The position numbers were made by a program, and so were the translations under genes. The notes below the pieces were generated by a model. That model searched no databases. It was given only the letters and a program-made list of their open reading frames with translations, and was not told the DNA's origin. From Mytilus galloprovincialis (taxonomy: Eukaryota; Mollusca; Bivalvia; Mytilida; Mytilidae), in NCBI RefSeq assembly GCF_965363235.1, contig NC_134840.1, forward strand, positions 90,966,416 to 91,030,415: a stretch of 64,000 nucleotides of DNA. The letters run 5' to 3'. Shown piece after piece: positions 36,869 to 51,400 of the stretch (the first letter of the stretch is position 1; each line of letters starts with the position of its first letter).

Positions 36869-38719
36869 TTGAAAGACAGCTTGAAGAGAGATAACTCTAA
36901 TATGAAATGTTTATCAAAGAACAGTGGTAATAAAAAAGAGAACGATAGTTCTGAAGCTTGTAAAAACGATCTTTGTAAATTAGTATATGAGGGTAAATAT
37001 GATGTTTTGAAAACTGACAAGCTTTTACATGATCACGATTTAGTTTTTAAATCGTCAAAATTGAATTTTGAAGACTGTAAAATAAAAACACTATCAAAAA
37101 TAAATGTGGATTATTTTAAATTGATGCTTAGTGATTATTCGGACAGAGAAATTTGTAAATTGTTAGAATTTGGATTTCCAATTGGATTTCACCGAAATAA
37201 GGAATCTATGAGTTTATTACGAGATTTTAAGGTTCAAAAAGAGGTGTTACAAGTTAAAAATCATCGTGGGGCAGTAGAGTTTCCCAATGATATGGAGAAA
37301 TATTTGGTAAAAGAACTTACAAAGGGGGCAATTATTGGCCCTTTTCACGTGAATCCATTTGATCATGGTATTATTTTATCTCCATTGAATACGGTTCCTA
37401 AAAAGGATTCAACGGAAAGAAGGATCATTCTAGACTTAAGTTCGGCTGGTGGAACTGGTGTAAATGAATTTATAGATAAAGATAATTATTTAGGTGAACC
37501 AGTTTCTTTAACATACCCAAGAGTAGATGATTTAGTTTTGTTAATAAAGAAAAAGGGAAGTGGATCTCATCTTTTCAAACGGGATCTTGCCCGGGCTTAC
37601 AGACAAATTCCAATTGATATTGGAGATACCTTTTTAGTAGGATTTGCTTGGAATGGACATATATTTTTTGATATTGTGCTGTCTATGGGCTTAAGATCAG
37701 CTGCACAAATATGTCAAAGATTGACAAACGCTATTGCTTATATTTATAGCTCATTAGGGTTTGATATCATAAACTATTTAGATGACTTTGCCGGGGTAGA
37801 AAGTCCAGAATTGTCTGCAAAAGCCTTTTTAGAATTACAAAATGTGTTAGCTTCTTGTGGAATTGAAGAGTCCGAACATAAAGCTGTGGGTCCTTCAACT
37901 AGAATGGAGTTTTTAGGAATTATTTGTGATTCAGTTAAAATGACTTTAGAAATTTCTATTGAAAGATTAACAGAGATAGATTTAATTTTATTGGAGTGGG
38001 TAGGAAAAGAATTCGCCTCTAAGCGTGAAATTCAATCGCTTGTTGGAAAACTGAATTTTGTCGGGTGTTGTGTTAGACCCGGACGAGTGTTTATTTCTCG
38101 AATACTTAATTGGTTAAGATATATTTATCAAGATGTAAAAAAGAGCGAGGTGCCTGAACTTGTTAAAAAAGACATCTTATGGTGGAAAAAGTTTTTACCT
38201 TTATATAATGGTGTATCAATGATGTTAATAGAGGACTGGTCGAAACCAGATGAAATATTCTCTTCTGATGCATGCATGACAGGTTGTGGTGGCATGTTCA
38301 AGGAAGATTTTTTTCATGTTGAATTTCCTGATGCTATTGTTAATGAACAGCTTCATATTAATGCATTAGAAATGTTAACAGTAGTGGTATGCCTGAAATT
38401 ATGGGGCACTAAATTGAGAGGAAAGAGAATTATAATTAAATGTGATAACCAGGTTACAGTAACAGTAATTAACACTGGACGATCAAGAAATCAGTTTTTA
38501 CAATCTTGTTTGCGTGAGATTTGTTTTGTAGCCGCCATTAACGAATTTGAGTTGAGGGCAGTTCACATTGCAGGTGTTGACAATCGTTTAGCTGATATGT
38601 TGTCTCGCTGGCATTTACATAGTAATTATGCTAAAACATTTTTTGAAGAGACAAAATATATACATTTAGAAGAATTTGAAGTGACAAATGAGTTGTTTCA
38701 GTTTATTCATGAATGGTAA
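36869..38719 (+). CDS. DIRS element reverse transcriptase and RNase H part
   Basis: 616 codons. Reverse transcriptase blocks in order: NTVPKKDSTERRIILDLS, FKRDLARAYRQIPI, and the catalytic box NYLDDFAGVE. An RNase H-like region follows (SSDACMTGCGGMF, HINALEMLTVVV, IKCDNQVTVTVINTG). The arrangement is typical of DIRS elements. Confidence 0.9.
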   Translation: MKDSLKRDNSNMKCLSKNSGNKKENDSSEACKNDLCKLVYEGKYDVLKTDKLLHDHDLVFKSSKLNFEDCKIKTLSKINVDYFKLMLSDYSDREICKLLEFGFPIGFHRNKESMSLLRDFKVQKEVLQVKNHRGAVEFPNDMEKYLVKELTKGAIIGPFHVNPFDHGIILSPLNTVPKKDSTERRIILDLSSAGGTGVNEFIDKDNYLGEPVSLTYPRVDDLVLLIKKKGSGSHLFKRDLARAYRQIPIDIGDTFLVGFAWNGHIFFDIVLSMGLRSAAQICQRLTNAIAYIYSSLGFDIINYLDDFAGVESPELSAKAFLELQNVLASCGIEESEHKAVGPSTRMEFLGIICDSVKMTLEISIERLTEIDLILLEWVGKEFASKREIQSLVGKLNFVGCCVRPGRVFISRILNWLRYIYQDVKKSEVPELVKKDILWWKKFLPLYNGVSMMLIEDWSKPDEIFSSDACMTGCGGMFKEDFFHVEFPDAIVNEQLHINALEMLTVVVCLKLWGTKLRGKRIIIKCDNQVTVTVINTGRSRNQFLQSCLREICFVAAINEFELRAVHIAGVDNRLADMLSRWHLHSNYAKTFFEETKYIHLEEFEVTNELFQFIHEW

Positions 38720-38812
38720 ATTACGTTTTCAGATAGACAAATTAGAGAACTAGAAAGGGATGTAAAGATATCGACATTATCAGCCTTTGCTGTAGGAACA
38801 AAAAAGAATTTA

Positions 38813-39706
38813 TTGGTTCAGTGGCGAGCCTTTTTGCTTTTTTGTACATTTTTTAATTTAAATGAATGTCCTGTTTCATTAAAAACGATCTGTTTGTTTA
38901 TTCAATTTTTGAGTAGATCGTTCAAATCAGTAAGTTCTATAAAAAATTATGTATGTGGGGTTAAAACTATGCATTTAATGTTAGACAAACCTTTTGTTCA
39001 TTTAGATGAATTTTCTGTCAAGTTATTATTGAAAGGGATTACTAGAGAAAAGCAGCATTTACCACAACAAGCGTTAGCTATTACTGTAGATATGTTATTA
39101 GATATTAATAGAGTTATAAATCACGACGATCCAAAGCAGTGCACTATATGGTGTTTATTTTTATTTGCCTTTTTCTTAATGGCGCGCAAATCTAATTTAG
39201 TACCTGATTCTAAAATGTCTTTTGACATAGATAAACAGTTAACCAGAAATAAAGTAATTTTAGAGGGTAATATTGCTATTGTAATTTTTAATTGGTCAAA
39301 AACCATACAGATGGGTAATAGAATTTTGAAGATACCATTGATTGAAAATACTAGATCTGCATTATGTCCATTGAGAGCATATAGAAATATGTGTAAATTA
39401 ATTCCTGCCGCCGGAGATAGTCCAGCCTTTTTATTTCCTAGTAAACACAAGTTAGTTCCTGTGACTTATACAGATTTTCAGCGGTATATTAAGGAGTTTA
39501 TTAGTAAGATAGGCAGGAATCCACGACTATTTTCTACTCATAGTTTCCGCCGAGGGGGTGCGACCTTTGCTTTTGAATCTAAGGTACCTGCAGAGTTAAT
39601 ACAAGTTCATGGTGATTGGGCAAGTGATGCCTATAAATTATATCTTCAATTTTCTTTATCCGAAAAAGTCTCTGTTGCTAAGGCCATGACTAAATTTATC
39701 CCTTAA
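38813..39706 (+). CDS. DIRS element tyrosine recombinase part
   Basis: 297 codons. The C-terminal half has MARKSNLV and HSFRRGGATFAFESKVPAEL followed by HGDWASDAYKLYL, the box pattern of phage-integrase-like tyrosine recombinases. Presence of this enzyme instead of a DDE integrase places the element in the DIRS order. Confidence 0.9.
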   Translation: MVQWRAFLLFCTFFNLNECPVSLKTICLFIQFLSRSFKSVSSIKNYVCGVKTMHLMLDKPFVHLDEFSVKLLLKGITREKQHLPQQALAITVDMLLDINRVINHDDPKQCTIWCLFLFAFFLMARKSNLVPDSKMSFDIDKQLTRNKVILEGNIAIVIFNWSKTIQMGNRILKIPLIENTRSALCPLRAYRNMCKLIPAAGDSPAFLFPSKHKLVPVTYTDFQRYIKEFISKIGRNPRLFSTHSFRRGGATFAFESKVPAELIQVHGDWASDAYKLYLQFSLSEKVSVAKAMTKFIP

Positions 39707-39714
39707 TTGCAGTA

Positions 39715-40242
39715 ATGAAGAAGAGGGTGTTAATCTTATGTGACTCTATTGGGAAATATCTGGATGGGATGAAAGACACGGTTGTACAGAGTTTTAGTGG
39801 AGCTAATTTAGGTTACATTAAATATGTTATTGATAAGGAGTATATATATCTTCATGAGTTTGATAGCTTTTCGCATGTTATTTTACATTTTGGTACCAAT
39901 GATATAGAGAAACATTCTATAGAGATTATTTTATGTAAATTTAGAAATTTGATATATAGTGTAAGAAATAGAAATAGAGACATAAATATATTGATATCTT
40001 CTATTTTACCGCGACCAGTTGATTTTGTTCAGTTAGGATATAAGGTTGTTCAGATTAATAAAGCCTTAATTGGTATTTGTAAAGATGAGAAAATAAGTTT
40101 CATTAAGTCTTATAGAAGATTTTTATTTAAGGGCTCTCCTAAAAGAGATTTATTTGCAATTAAAGATGGAGGTTTGCATTTAAATGAAGCTGGAGTTGCC
40201 CAGCTTAAGATGTGTTTTATTCATGTCATTTCACATTTGTAA
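39715..40242 (+). CDS. DIRS element SGNH-hydrolase-like part
   Basis: 175 codons. LILCDSIGKYLDGM (block I with the candidate nucleophile Ser), HFGTNDIEKHS (block III, G-x-N-D) and DGGLHLNEAGVAQL (block V, D..H) give the SGNH/GDSL pattern. Ngaro-type elements are known to carry such an ORF. What it does for the element is not established. Confidence 0.8.
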   Translation: MKKRVLILCDSIGKYLDGMKDTVVQSFSGANLGYIKYVIDKEYIYLHEFDSFSHVILHFGTNDIEKHSIEIILCKFRNLIYSVRNRNRDINILISSILPRPVDFVQLGYKVVQINKALIGICKDEKISFIKSYRRFLFKGSPKRDLFAIKDGGLHLNEAGVAQLKMCFIHVISHL

Positions 40243-41120
40243 ATTGTATATGTTTAATTATGTAGTTGTAATTTATAGTATGTTAATTCTGATTTGTTCA
40301 TATTTTGTAGATAACCATTCTAGTATGTGGCTTACAATGAAGTTCTTTATTCGTTGAGTCAGAAGATTTTCAAAGAAGTAACATATTCTTTGGATCTTCA
40401 GTAGGAGATTTACAAGAAAGTATCGTTTTGATTTCTTGAGTCTCGTCAGGCTTACACAAGTGTATATCAGTTTGTGGGTCTGAGTTATTGCTATTCTAAG
40501 AGTGTTTTGTTGTGTTTTAAGAATATAGTTTTCTTTTTTTTTTATTATTTCTTTTTCTTTTTCTTTTTTTCTTTTTGTCTTTTGCGGGCTTGTTTGGCGG
40601 TTTATTTTTGTAGGGCCCGCAATTGTGTATACTCTATGTCATGTATGTGTATAAATTATTTGTTAAATGAACTTGTACAATAATTTTCGGCCAAAATAAA
40701 AGTTTTATTTATCTTGTTTTATATTCTGAGCCAAAGATAATTGTATAGTTTTTAATTCTAAAAACGCATAATTATATGCGAAGTTCGTTTTCTTCGACAT
40801 TTCGTAATTCTCTACTATCTATCGTATATGTTCAGTGAGTACTTCTTAGTAACTTTGTAATCATTATTAGATATATTTTCGATTAGTTACCCTCCCACCC
40901 ATCCCTAATGTTTAATTATTGTACTTGTGAGTTTAATATTGACAGATTTAATTTGTGCGGTTTATTTTTGTAGGGCCCGCAATTGTGTATACTCTATGTC
41001 ATGTATGTGTATAAATTATTTGTTAAATGAACTTGTACAATAATTTTCGGCCAAAATAAAAGTTTTATTTATCTTGTTTTATATTCTGAGCCAAAGATAA
41101 TTTAAGCCTCATTCCAATTT

Positions 41121-43088
41121 CCTCTATTTATAGAAGGTTTTTATAAATTTTATTAAAGAAAAAACTTGCATTGCATTTTTATGTTCTGTTATTATTCATG
41201 TCGCCCATCTTGGTTGGCAGGTGGGGTTATTGGACACCTTTTTAAAGTAAGTATTCTAATGATTTAATCATTGTGGCCCAATGAGAACTTTTCATCCAAG
41301 TCAGGATAAAGTTATAGGTCAAAGTAAGGCCTTCAACAATCTTTGCTCACACTGAACAGCAAAATGACTAGTGAAAAACAATTTAAACAGGATAGCCAAC
41401 CGTCTAATTTATATAATCAAAGTGCTTGTGAGCACTCAAGGATGAAGATTGCATTAGTTAATCAGAGGGAAGTAAAATTAAACATTGCATTGTATTCTTT
41501 TGCATTGTTTATGACCTACTCATCTCCAATTTTGGACAAAGGAAGAGAACTTTCAATTTTTAAGATTACTTTTACATCATTGATATATACAAGATTCCTG
41601 CACCTTGCACAAGTTGTGTAATTCTCTTGTCAAGTATAAAATCATTTTGTAACTTGAATATCTGAGCATATATTTCATTGATAAAATTCTGGAAATGTTC
41701 ATGGACAGGATGCTTAGAATGTTATGATCAATGCGATATATATTGTGCATCTCAAAAGTAGTGATAAACCTTGGAAGATTTAGACATCAAGTCAGTACCA
41801 TGGGGTTTTGATGGAATTTTATGCAATCTATTTTTGACCCAAAAATGTGCTAATGACCAACAAACAAAATCCCAAAACTGTTGCTAATATATAGACCTGC
41901 TTTAAAAAACAATCATCGAGAAAATTAAAAGCTAGCGCATCTAAATAGTTTAATCAAAATGAAATGGAAGTATTCATATTCGGTCTTTAATATTTTGGAA
42001 CGAAAAGTGTTTCAGTATCATATCAACATGTACACATCTCTTCACTATGAAATTAAACCATTTCAGATAAAATTATTCTTTTTACTAGTGCACACAGTTC
42101 ATAAACTGTAAATGCGTGCCTTTTTTGTTAGGTTTTCACCAATCCATTGAACTAATGATTATTTATATGCTTGACTATTTCAATCAAACATTTAACAATT
42201 GTAGAGAAATGCTGTGTTTCTTCAGAAAATAGCAAAAATATGTTTGTCCATTTAGTGAGTCTGTTAGGCCCTGCCAGATCATGCCCAGATGTAGAAGTGT
42301 ATCACCATGTCATGTATGCAACCACAAGTCAGAATGGGGTCTTAAATCTGATGCCTTGTTTAGATTGCTACATGTATGCTCTCTGAATCTTAGGAACACT
42401 GGCCAAAACTCTTTGAAGTGGTTGTTAGATGTCACATTTTCTGTCCCTAACCAATTTACTCTCATTTTCCAGTGGCAGTCATAATCCTATTTGCTTGCAC
42501 AAGATATTTATTCTAATTTTCATGCAAAAAGATAGCATTACATGTATTTGATGCATTTCTGCAAATCAGGAATAATTGAACCTATTCATCAGACTGCAAC
42601 ACTGTTTTTAAAAATTGTGTATTTGTACATACATGTATTTAGATACATCACATCATTTACAATCAGTTCGTGTTTTATATTACATGCATGAACAATTTAT
42701 TGGTAAGACAATCAACTAATGCTTCAAGACAACAAAGCCTCACAATTATTAAAACATTTTAATTACATTAAATAAAATATCTTGACGTAGATTGCATTCT
42801 TTGATATTAACACAACGATGAAAAGTGATCACTCATTCATACATGAACAAATGTATTTATAAGATTCAGCAGCGTTTAAAACAAATGACCTCATCTACAG
42901 CTAAAAGCTGTAACTGAGAATTTACTGACTTAGTTTGGCATTAAACCTGTATGCTGCCACTCATAACAATAACAATGAAATTCAATAATATCCTGATCCG
43001 TGGTCCTAAAATCTTGATCCCAGAGACAAAAAAGTTGTTGTTTTCCAAAGAGTCATTCGTTTTAATATGTCCTGAATTTAAGAAGGTG
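41121..43088. other. Intergenic or 3' UTR of SERP1; no gene recognised
   Basis: No convincing coding stretch. The 92-codon and 71-codon frames show no family resemblance. The part next to 43088 must include the SERP1 3' UTR. A minus-strand AATAAA lies at about 42697-42702. Confidence 0.5.
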
Positions 43089-45004
<1,916 letters not shown>

Positions 45005-45476
45005 GATGACGGTTTCAGGTGTTGAATTTGACTGTAGTGTGTATATGATTTTGTGCGAACACTTTACACGTCACTTTTCATAACAAATTGTGTGGAAAAA
45101 GGAAGTGATAAGTGTCGCGTGTACAATTGTTACGCATGCTAATATAGTTCTTTCAAGTGGCTGAGTGAAAGCTTAATATTAAACATTTTATATCTCTATT
45201 TTTTTCCCAGTAGATAGTTAATTATTTAAACAAATGAATAAAATTGTATCATTTCATTGAAATATAAAAAAAATGTTTTATCTTTAAAGGATAGTTAGCG
45301 TACGAATTTCATATTTACGTGTCACATAATTTGTTCTCGGACTCTTTAGTCCTTGCTTTGTAAATCCACCGTTGTGTTGAAGGTAACTTCTAAAGAGTAC
45401 CGAAACTACAACAACTGGTTCTAAAGTTTACTCTTCCCATCGTTCAATCTATGACGTTGTGACCAGGGTATTCAAG
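45005..45476. promoter_or_regulatory. Bidirectional promoter between SERP1 and eIF2A
   Basis: The 472 bp between two divergent start codons must hold both 5' UTRs and promoters. On the SERP1 side, 45067-45073 reads TGACGTG on the minus strand, the core of the unfolded-protein-response element bound by XBP1/ATF6. A further TGACGTT sits at about 45451-45457. The eIF2A start lies in CAAGATGGCGCCGCC, close to the YY1-type motif common at starts of translation genes. These are motif matches only. No TATA box with convincing position was seen. Confidence 0.6.
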
Positions 45477-48400
45477 ATGGCGCCGCCCATTACACGTGAG
45501 TGCCGAGTGCTATCATTGATACCGATACACCGATAAAATAGCAGAATGTCTATTAAAATTAATTCCAAAACTCATCTCTCTTTTACATTAATAAACAAAT
45601 ATGATGTAACCTCTCAGTGTTAAACAAAAGCAGTCAGTAAACATAGTTTGACTTTCAACTTCTAATTTTTTCCATAATTTCATGCACCCCATTCATATGC
45701 ATATACATATGTGTTATAGCAATGTCACATATAATGAATACACATTAGACGAAAATTTTGTGATATCTCTGTTCTCATGGTTGATTTATTTTATTCATTA
45801 TATATAGTCAAATTTAATATTTTTATTATAAAATTCATGGTAAACATTTATGAATTACATATATAGGACTCTAAAAGCAAGATGGTCACGCTAAAGTGCG
45901 ATAGTCTACGCTAAAGTATGATTGGGGAAAGGGGGGGGGGTCTCTGGGTTTGGAATCCCCCTTTTTTTGGGACGATCAATGCATTTGAATTGGGACATAT
46001 AGTTGGAAACCCCCATTTGTCCTGGGTTGGGACCCCCCCCCCCCCCCCTTTTAAAATGGCTGGATCCGCCCCTGGATGGTGCCTCACGCTAAAGTGCGAT
46101 GGTTGTATATCATGCTGAAGTGGCCAAAAGGACAGTGACCAAAAGGACAGTGACCAAAAGGATACTGTTAAAGAGATTACCTTTCAAACAGTCTATCACT
46201 AATGTTAACACCTCCCCTTAAAGTCGTCATTGTAAATTTCTTATACAAAATTGGTTTATTGTGGTATATTTACCAAAGTGTAACATATATCTGTATATTT
46301 AAATGTGAGAGAAAGGCAAAAGTCACTGATTTATTTTCTCTTTTTTCGTTTCTAGTACATTTACAAATACATGTTATATTTTCCTACAATGTACAAACTA
46401 ATGTTTTAGCCGACAATTTATAATTTACCCTTGAAAAAATGTTCCTTTATTTGACCAAGGTTACTTTTCAATGAAATTGATAATATTTTAGGGACAGCCT
46501 TTAGTAAACTGCTATGCAAATAATGAATTTAAAATAAATGTATCTGTTCGCTTCCAATAGAAGCAGCATACAGATTACTTAAGCGTATACTTATTTGTAT
46601 TTATATATATAGAGTAAAATAATCAAATGCAGGAAACAAGTCCTTCTTCCTGCCTCCTCCCCCCCACCCCTACACACCCCTAAAAAACCAACACATTTGC
46701 TTTGAATGTCTGACAATGCACGGTTAGGTTTAAATAAATTCAGTCATGGACATTTGGTTTAGAATCTGTTAATCACATCAAATATTCTTAATTTATCTTT
46801 CATCATGAATATTTTTGTTTGGTTAAAACAACTGTTGACGTCATAATCCATCTATGTTTGTTACGTCTATACTTTCGTGCACCATTGCACTTTAGCATAA
46901 CCATCGTACTTTAGCGTCCCTATGGCACTTTAGAGTCCTACATATATATCTTTGTTTTTATTCCTTATAATAATATTCAGAACTTTTCATGAGGGGGGTA
47001 GTTTGCTCCAGTCATGCATCAGTGAATCCCTATATATAATCAACCAAATTTGTTCCTACAAAAAGGGTGGGGGTCCCCCTGTTTCCGCCTAAGTATGTAT
47101 CCCATTATGCCTCTGGCAGATCTTCTGAATTATTTCTCTTCTCATGATCAAGTTCTGCAAAGTTTAAATTAATCTTTAAAGTAAGATTTGGGGTTGTTAG
47201 GTTATTTAGAAGACTAAGTTGTTTTTGTGCAATAACTTTAGAAGCTTTCAAACAACAATTGCCTTTCAAAATTTGATTATGTTTTTGCTGAGGACAAAAC
47301 AAAAACCAACTTTAATATTGACAATGTTTACTCAGGAAATATGGTCCTTTATTTATTTGTTTCAGTTCGTGGGAGTGATGGTATTTGGATGGTAAATGGA
47401 CCACCCACTCTTGGATCTCGTCCAGATTTCCCAGGGTAATTGACTATGTATATAATTGCACTGATTTTCTACAGAATTTCAATATTTTGTAATTTAGTTT
47501 TTCTTATTAAGATTTTGCAAATATATTACAATACTTTTAAAGAAATTTGCCAAATCTCAACCTACAGCACTTTGCCTAATGCATTTTGTATTACAACTCT
47601 TTCAACATGTTCAAAGCAGCAATTACAGTGGTTTCTTCCTTAAAAAAAAATCTGGGTTTTTGTTGAAAATAATATTTTGAACTGGGTGGAGGGAGGGGAA
47701 ACAAACATATTTTCTTATTTTGGCCTCATATATGTATTTTTTTCTGTTTTTTTGTTGATTTTAAAAGAAGAATTTTTTAAGTAGTTTTATTGTCCAGAGT
47801 GTTAAAAAGGAAGATATGAGATGCTCATGAGAATCATGTCAAGGTGAGATGCATGTAAAAAGAATGTTCCTCTCTGTTTTAAATGGTCAATAACGACCAA
47901 ACATAAAATTTGATGGCATGCTTAAAGTTATCAACTTTTTTTTTCTTTTGCAATGTACCATTCATAAATTGAACATTTAATCTATATTACAAACTAACGA
48001 GGTTAAAACAACTGTAAATAATTCAGTTTTAAATTAACTGATTTTTATTTTCTTCTTCAGGGAAACCAGTTCAAAGACTAAAGTGGTAGTATTCAGTTCA
48101 GATGGGGCCCTTATAGCATGGTGTAATGGTGAAAGGTAAATTCATTAGTTGTGAATATAGAATAGTAGTCTTTATTTGATGGAAAGTACCAAATATACTA
48201 ACACATACATGTATATAAATGTATGCCTGGTATGTAATTCCATATGGTTTAAACATAAGCTTGGCCTATAGAAAAAAGTTGTTTATTCAGTGAAACTCAA
48301 TTTTATGTATGACCAACATCAGCAATAATAATGAATTGAAAATGAAGCCCTATTTGCAGTAATGAATAACACTACATTTGAAATCTGTCTACACCAAATA

Positions 48401-51400
48401 TTTTAATAATTTATATATTGTAAAACTTTTTTTAGTGTCAAAGTTTTGAAGACTTCAGATTACCAGCAGTTATGGGATTTACCTCATGCAAAAGTCCAGT
48501 GTATGAAGTTTTCTCCAAAAGGCAGTATTTTGTTACTATGGGAAAATTATTCAGGTAACTTATATAAGTGCATTTTATTACATTTTCATTAAAAGAGGAA
48601 CCTATTAATTTGTATTTGTCTTTTAAGTTCTGTAAAAAATTTTTATAAGATTCTTAGATAAACAACACAAAAATAAACCTGGAAGTATATATGTATAAAG
48701 TGTGAAAAAACATATGTAAATTAGGAATCCATGTGACAATTACCCATGATCATGTAGAGGTAAAAAGAGGGTTTTCAACACATGGAAATTATTTACATCA
48801 AAGGAAAAACTCTATCAGCAACTCTATATAAGTTGTGAATAAATTTCACTGAGATTAGTCACTACTATCAGTGACCAAAGATCTGATATTAAAGTCATAT
48901 GAAACGAGTGAGTGGTGAAAAATAATGTTTATCCAATTCTTGAACCAATGCATGTTTAAATCATAAACTTAGTCCTCCGTGCATAATTTTATCCTTATTT
49001 TCACAAATATATCATATAATCGTCAATTTTTTTCTCTCTCTGTTTGTCATGATTTAACAAATATGGCTGCTCATTAAATGCCGTGTTTTGAGGCCGAGTT
49101 TTACCGATTGTCACCTTATAGTAAACAAATCACAAAAAGCATTGAGCACGTGTTTAACATGTATAATCAGATATTTGTTTATTTCAATGACAGATTCATG
49201 CGTATTGCGACCACCGGATTTTTACGAAGAGGGTTACGCTCAGGTCACTATGCATACGGAAAATATGTCGCCGAATTGCTTCCTGGAAGCAAGCAATTAA
49301 AAATAAGTAATCTTCTTCTAAATGTTGACAAATTAAAGAATTTTCCTCAGAAAAAAGTATATGTACATAAGTTGTATAATGAAAACTATCCATTTAGTTA
49401 TAAAAAAACATATTCATATATTTTTTTAATTTGAGGTTTCTTATGACTTTAACAACAAAATATAACAAGAGACTTCATGGAAAAAGTTTTAAGTTCATTG
49501 CCATGAAAATTAAAGTGTTCACTCTAGAAGTGTCTTTAACTTTCCAAGGAAAAGGCATTTACTAGAAATTCACTTTGATATAATTGTTATCTTGCCTGCT
49601 ACATTAAAAATGATAACATAGGCAGTTATGATAAGTGTTCAAGTTTTTGATTAAGTTACATATGTGATGTTTGAACAGTTAATATGTGATGTTTGAGATG
49701 TTTGAACAGTTAATATGTGATAATCTTTTATATATCTGATATTTTTGAAAAAAAATGTAAGTTACAGGATGTTCCAAATTGATTAAAAAAAATCATTTAT
49801 GTTTCAGTGAATTCAGAAACACAACAGGGAAATGCAAATTTACATATATACAACATGCAATCAGGCAAACTGTTGAAGAATTTGATTCAGAAGAAACAAG
49901 CAAATTGGTAAGAAATTTATACAGTAGATTGACCTGATAAAATTGTCAAAATCATGCACAATTTGGTATTTTCAATGTTTCACTGAAAGTAATGTACTAA
50001 AAGGATAAATAAATACAATCTTGCAGACAAGAATTTTTTAAAATGAAATATATAGTCTTGATTCAGTGCCTTTCATTATGATGTGTCACAGTGAGTTATA
50101 TGCCCATATAGTTCAGATGATTTGAATTTATTTAAAAATACGAGTGAAGGGCATTTGGAGATTTTGAGAAAGAAACATAGTGTTCTTAGAATCAGAAATA
50201 TAATCTAAACTGAATATACCTCCTTCTGAGTAATTTATTGTAATATATACATATAAGTCGCTTCTGAACAGAGAAATCTGGCTTCTGTCGGATATGAATA
50301 AGTAACCAGTGCTGGACCACAGATAGATGTATATTCATGGAATCTTCTGTAATAATAAGTTGATCTTGAGATGTTACTGCTATATAAAAGAGTATCTTTA
50401 CAGGGATCCAGTTTGGACAAACGATGAAGGAATCTGCTGTCGAAATGTTAATAATGAACTTCACTTCTTTGAGAATAATGATTTTGGTAAGTGCCTAAAG
50501 ATTCATAATGAATTAAAAAAAAAGGCTTTAAATTTTGAACCAATTAACATTGCTTTCTTTAAATGATGTTTGAACTGTTGTTTCAAAATAACAAGATTTT
50601 TATTAAAAGACTGTTACTAATTGGTAGTAATTAGATTAGAGAACTGAAAACCAAAAAAGATGAAGAGCAGAGAACCATAGAATCATTGAATAGTATACTA
50701 AATTATAGAAAAATGAAACTTGAACTACATATTTGTGAGAATGTCTAAGCTTTGAAATGAGCAATCATAATAATCCAAGTGTGATATATGGGCAGAGGAA
50801 TTAAGAAAAAGCTACCAAAACTGCAGTTTAAATGAATTGTGTATCTTGACCCAGCTAGCTTATTGAAAATCAACTCAGAAAGTTAATTTAGTAAAAGTTG
50901 GTGTACTATATATCTAGCTCTGTCCCTATTAAGTTAAGCATAAAAGGATTAAATATAGTTTAACAAATGAGTATCTTCAGAATTAGTTTGTTGCAACGGT
51001 ATATGCAAGGTATGGAAATCTTCTTGTATACAAAATTATTTCACCTAATCAGAATTACTTTGATTTGTATAATTGAAATAATTTATGTATATATTTTAAC
51101 AGATAGTATTAAAACCAAGTTACACATGCAGAAAGTGTCAAGTTTTTCTTTAGCTGTGAGTGGCCCTCCATATTATGTAGCTGGTTACGTACCAGGAAGC
51201 AAGGTAAGATTCATGTTTGCAGATTTTATTTTCCTAGATTCTGATTGACAATTTTGCCCTTTAGCAGAATATAATTTTGATTTTTATCTGATATTTTTCT
51301 TCAACTATGATAAACTCCTGCATAAGGAAATTGGTCTCAATTAAAAATAAAAACCAATGGGGTGATAAATGTTAATATAATGAATTAAAAAAAAAATGAC

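Larger units (their letters stand above)
35443..41120 (+). mobile_element. Ngaro-type DIRS retroelement, whole-looking, young
   Basis: A tyrosine-recombinase retroelement of the DIRS order with four long ORFs in one direction. Its ends are split direct repeats in the order A1-ORFs-B1-A2-B2. A is a 27-bp word (35465-35491 and 40863-40889, attattagatatattttcga...). B is a 146-bp block (40597-40742 and 40957-41102, gcggtttatttttgtagggc...agccaaagataatt). The two B blocks look identical, so the copy is probably recent. A 21-bp direct repeat (35443-35463 and 41100-41120, containing aagcctcattccaattt) lies immediately outside A1 and at the end of B2. It looks whole. Confidence 0.88.

Noticed and set aside
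40530-40580. T/C-rich microsatellite as a separate feature
   Set aside because: It lies in the 3' non-coding part of the DIRS element and adds nothing.
49078-49434. 118-codon open frame in eIF2A intron 4
   Set aside because: No signal peptide, domain or splice context. The surrounding sequence resembles a dispersed repeat that I recall from mussels, but I see only one copy here, so I listed neither a gene nor a repeat.
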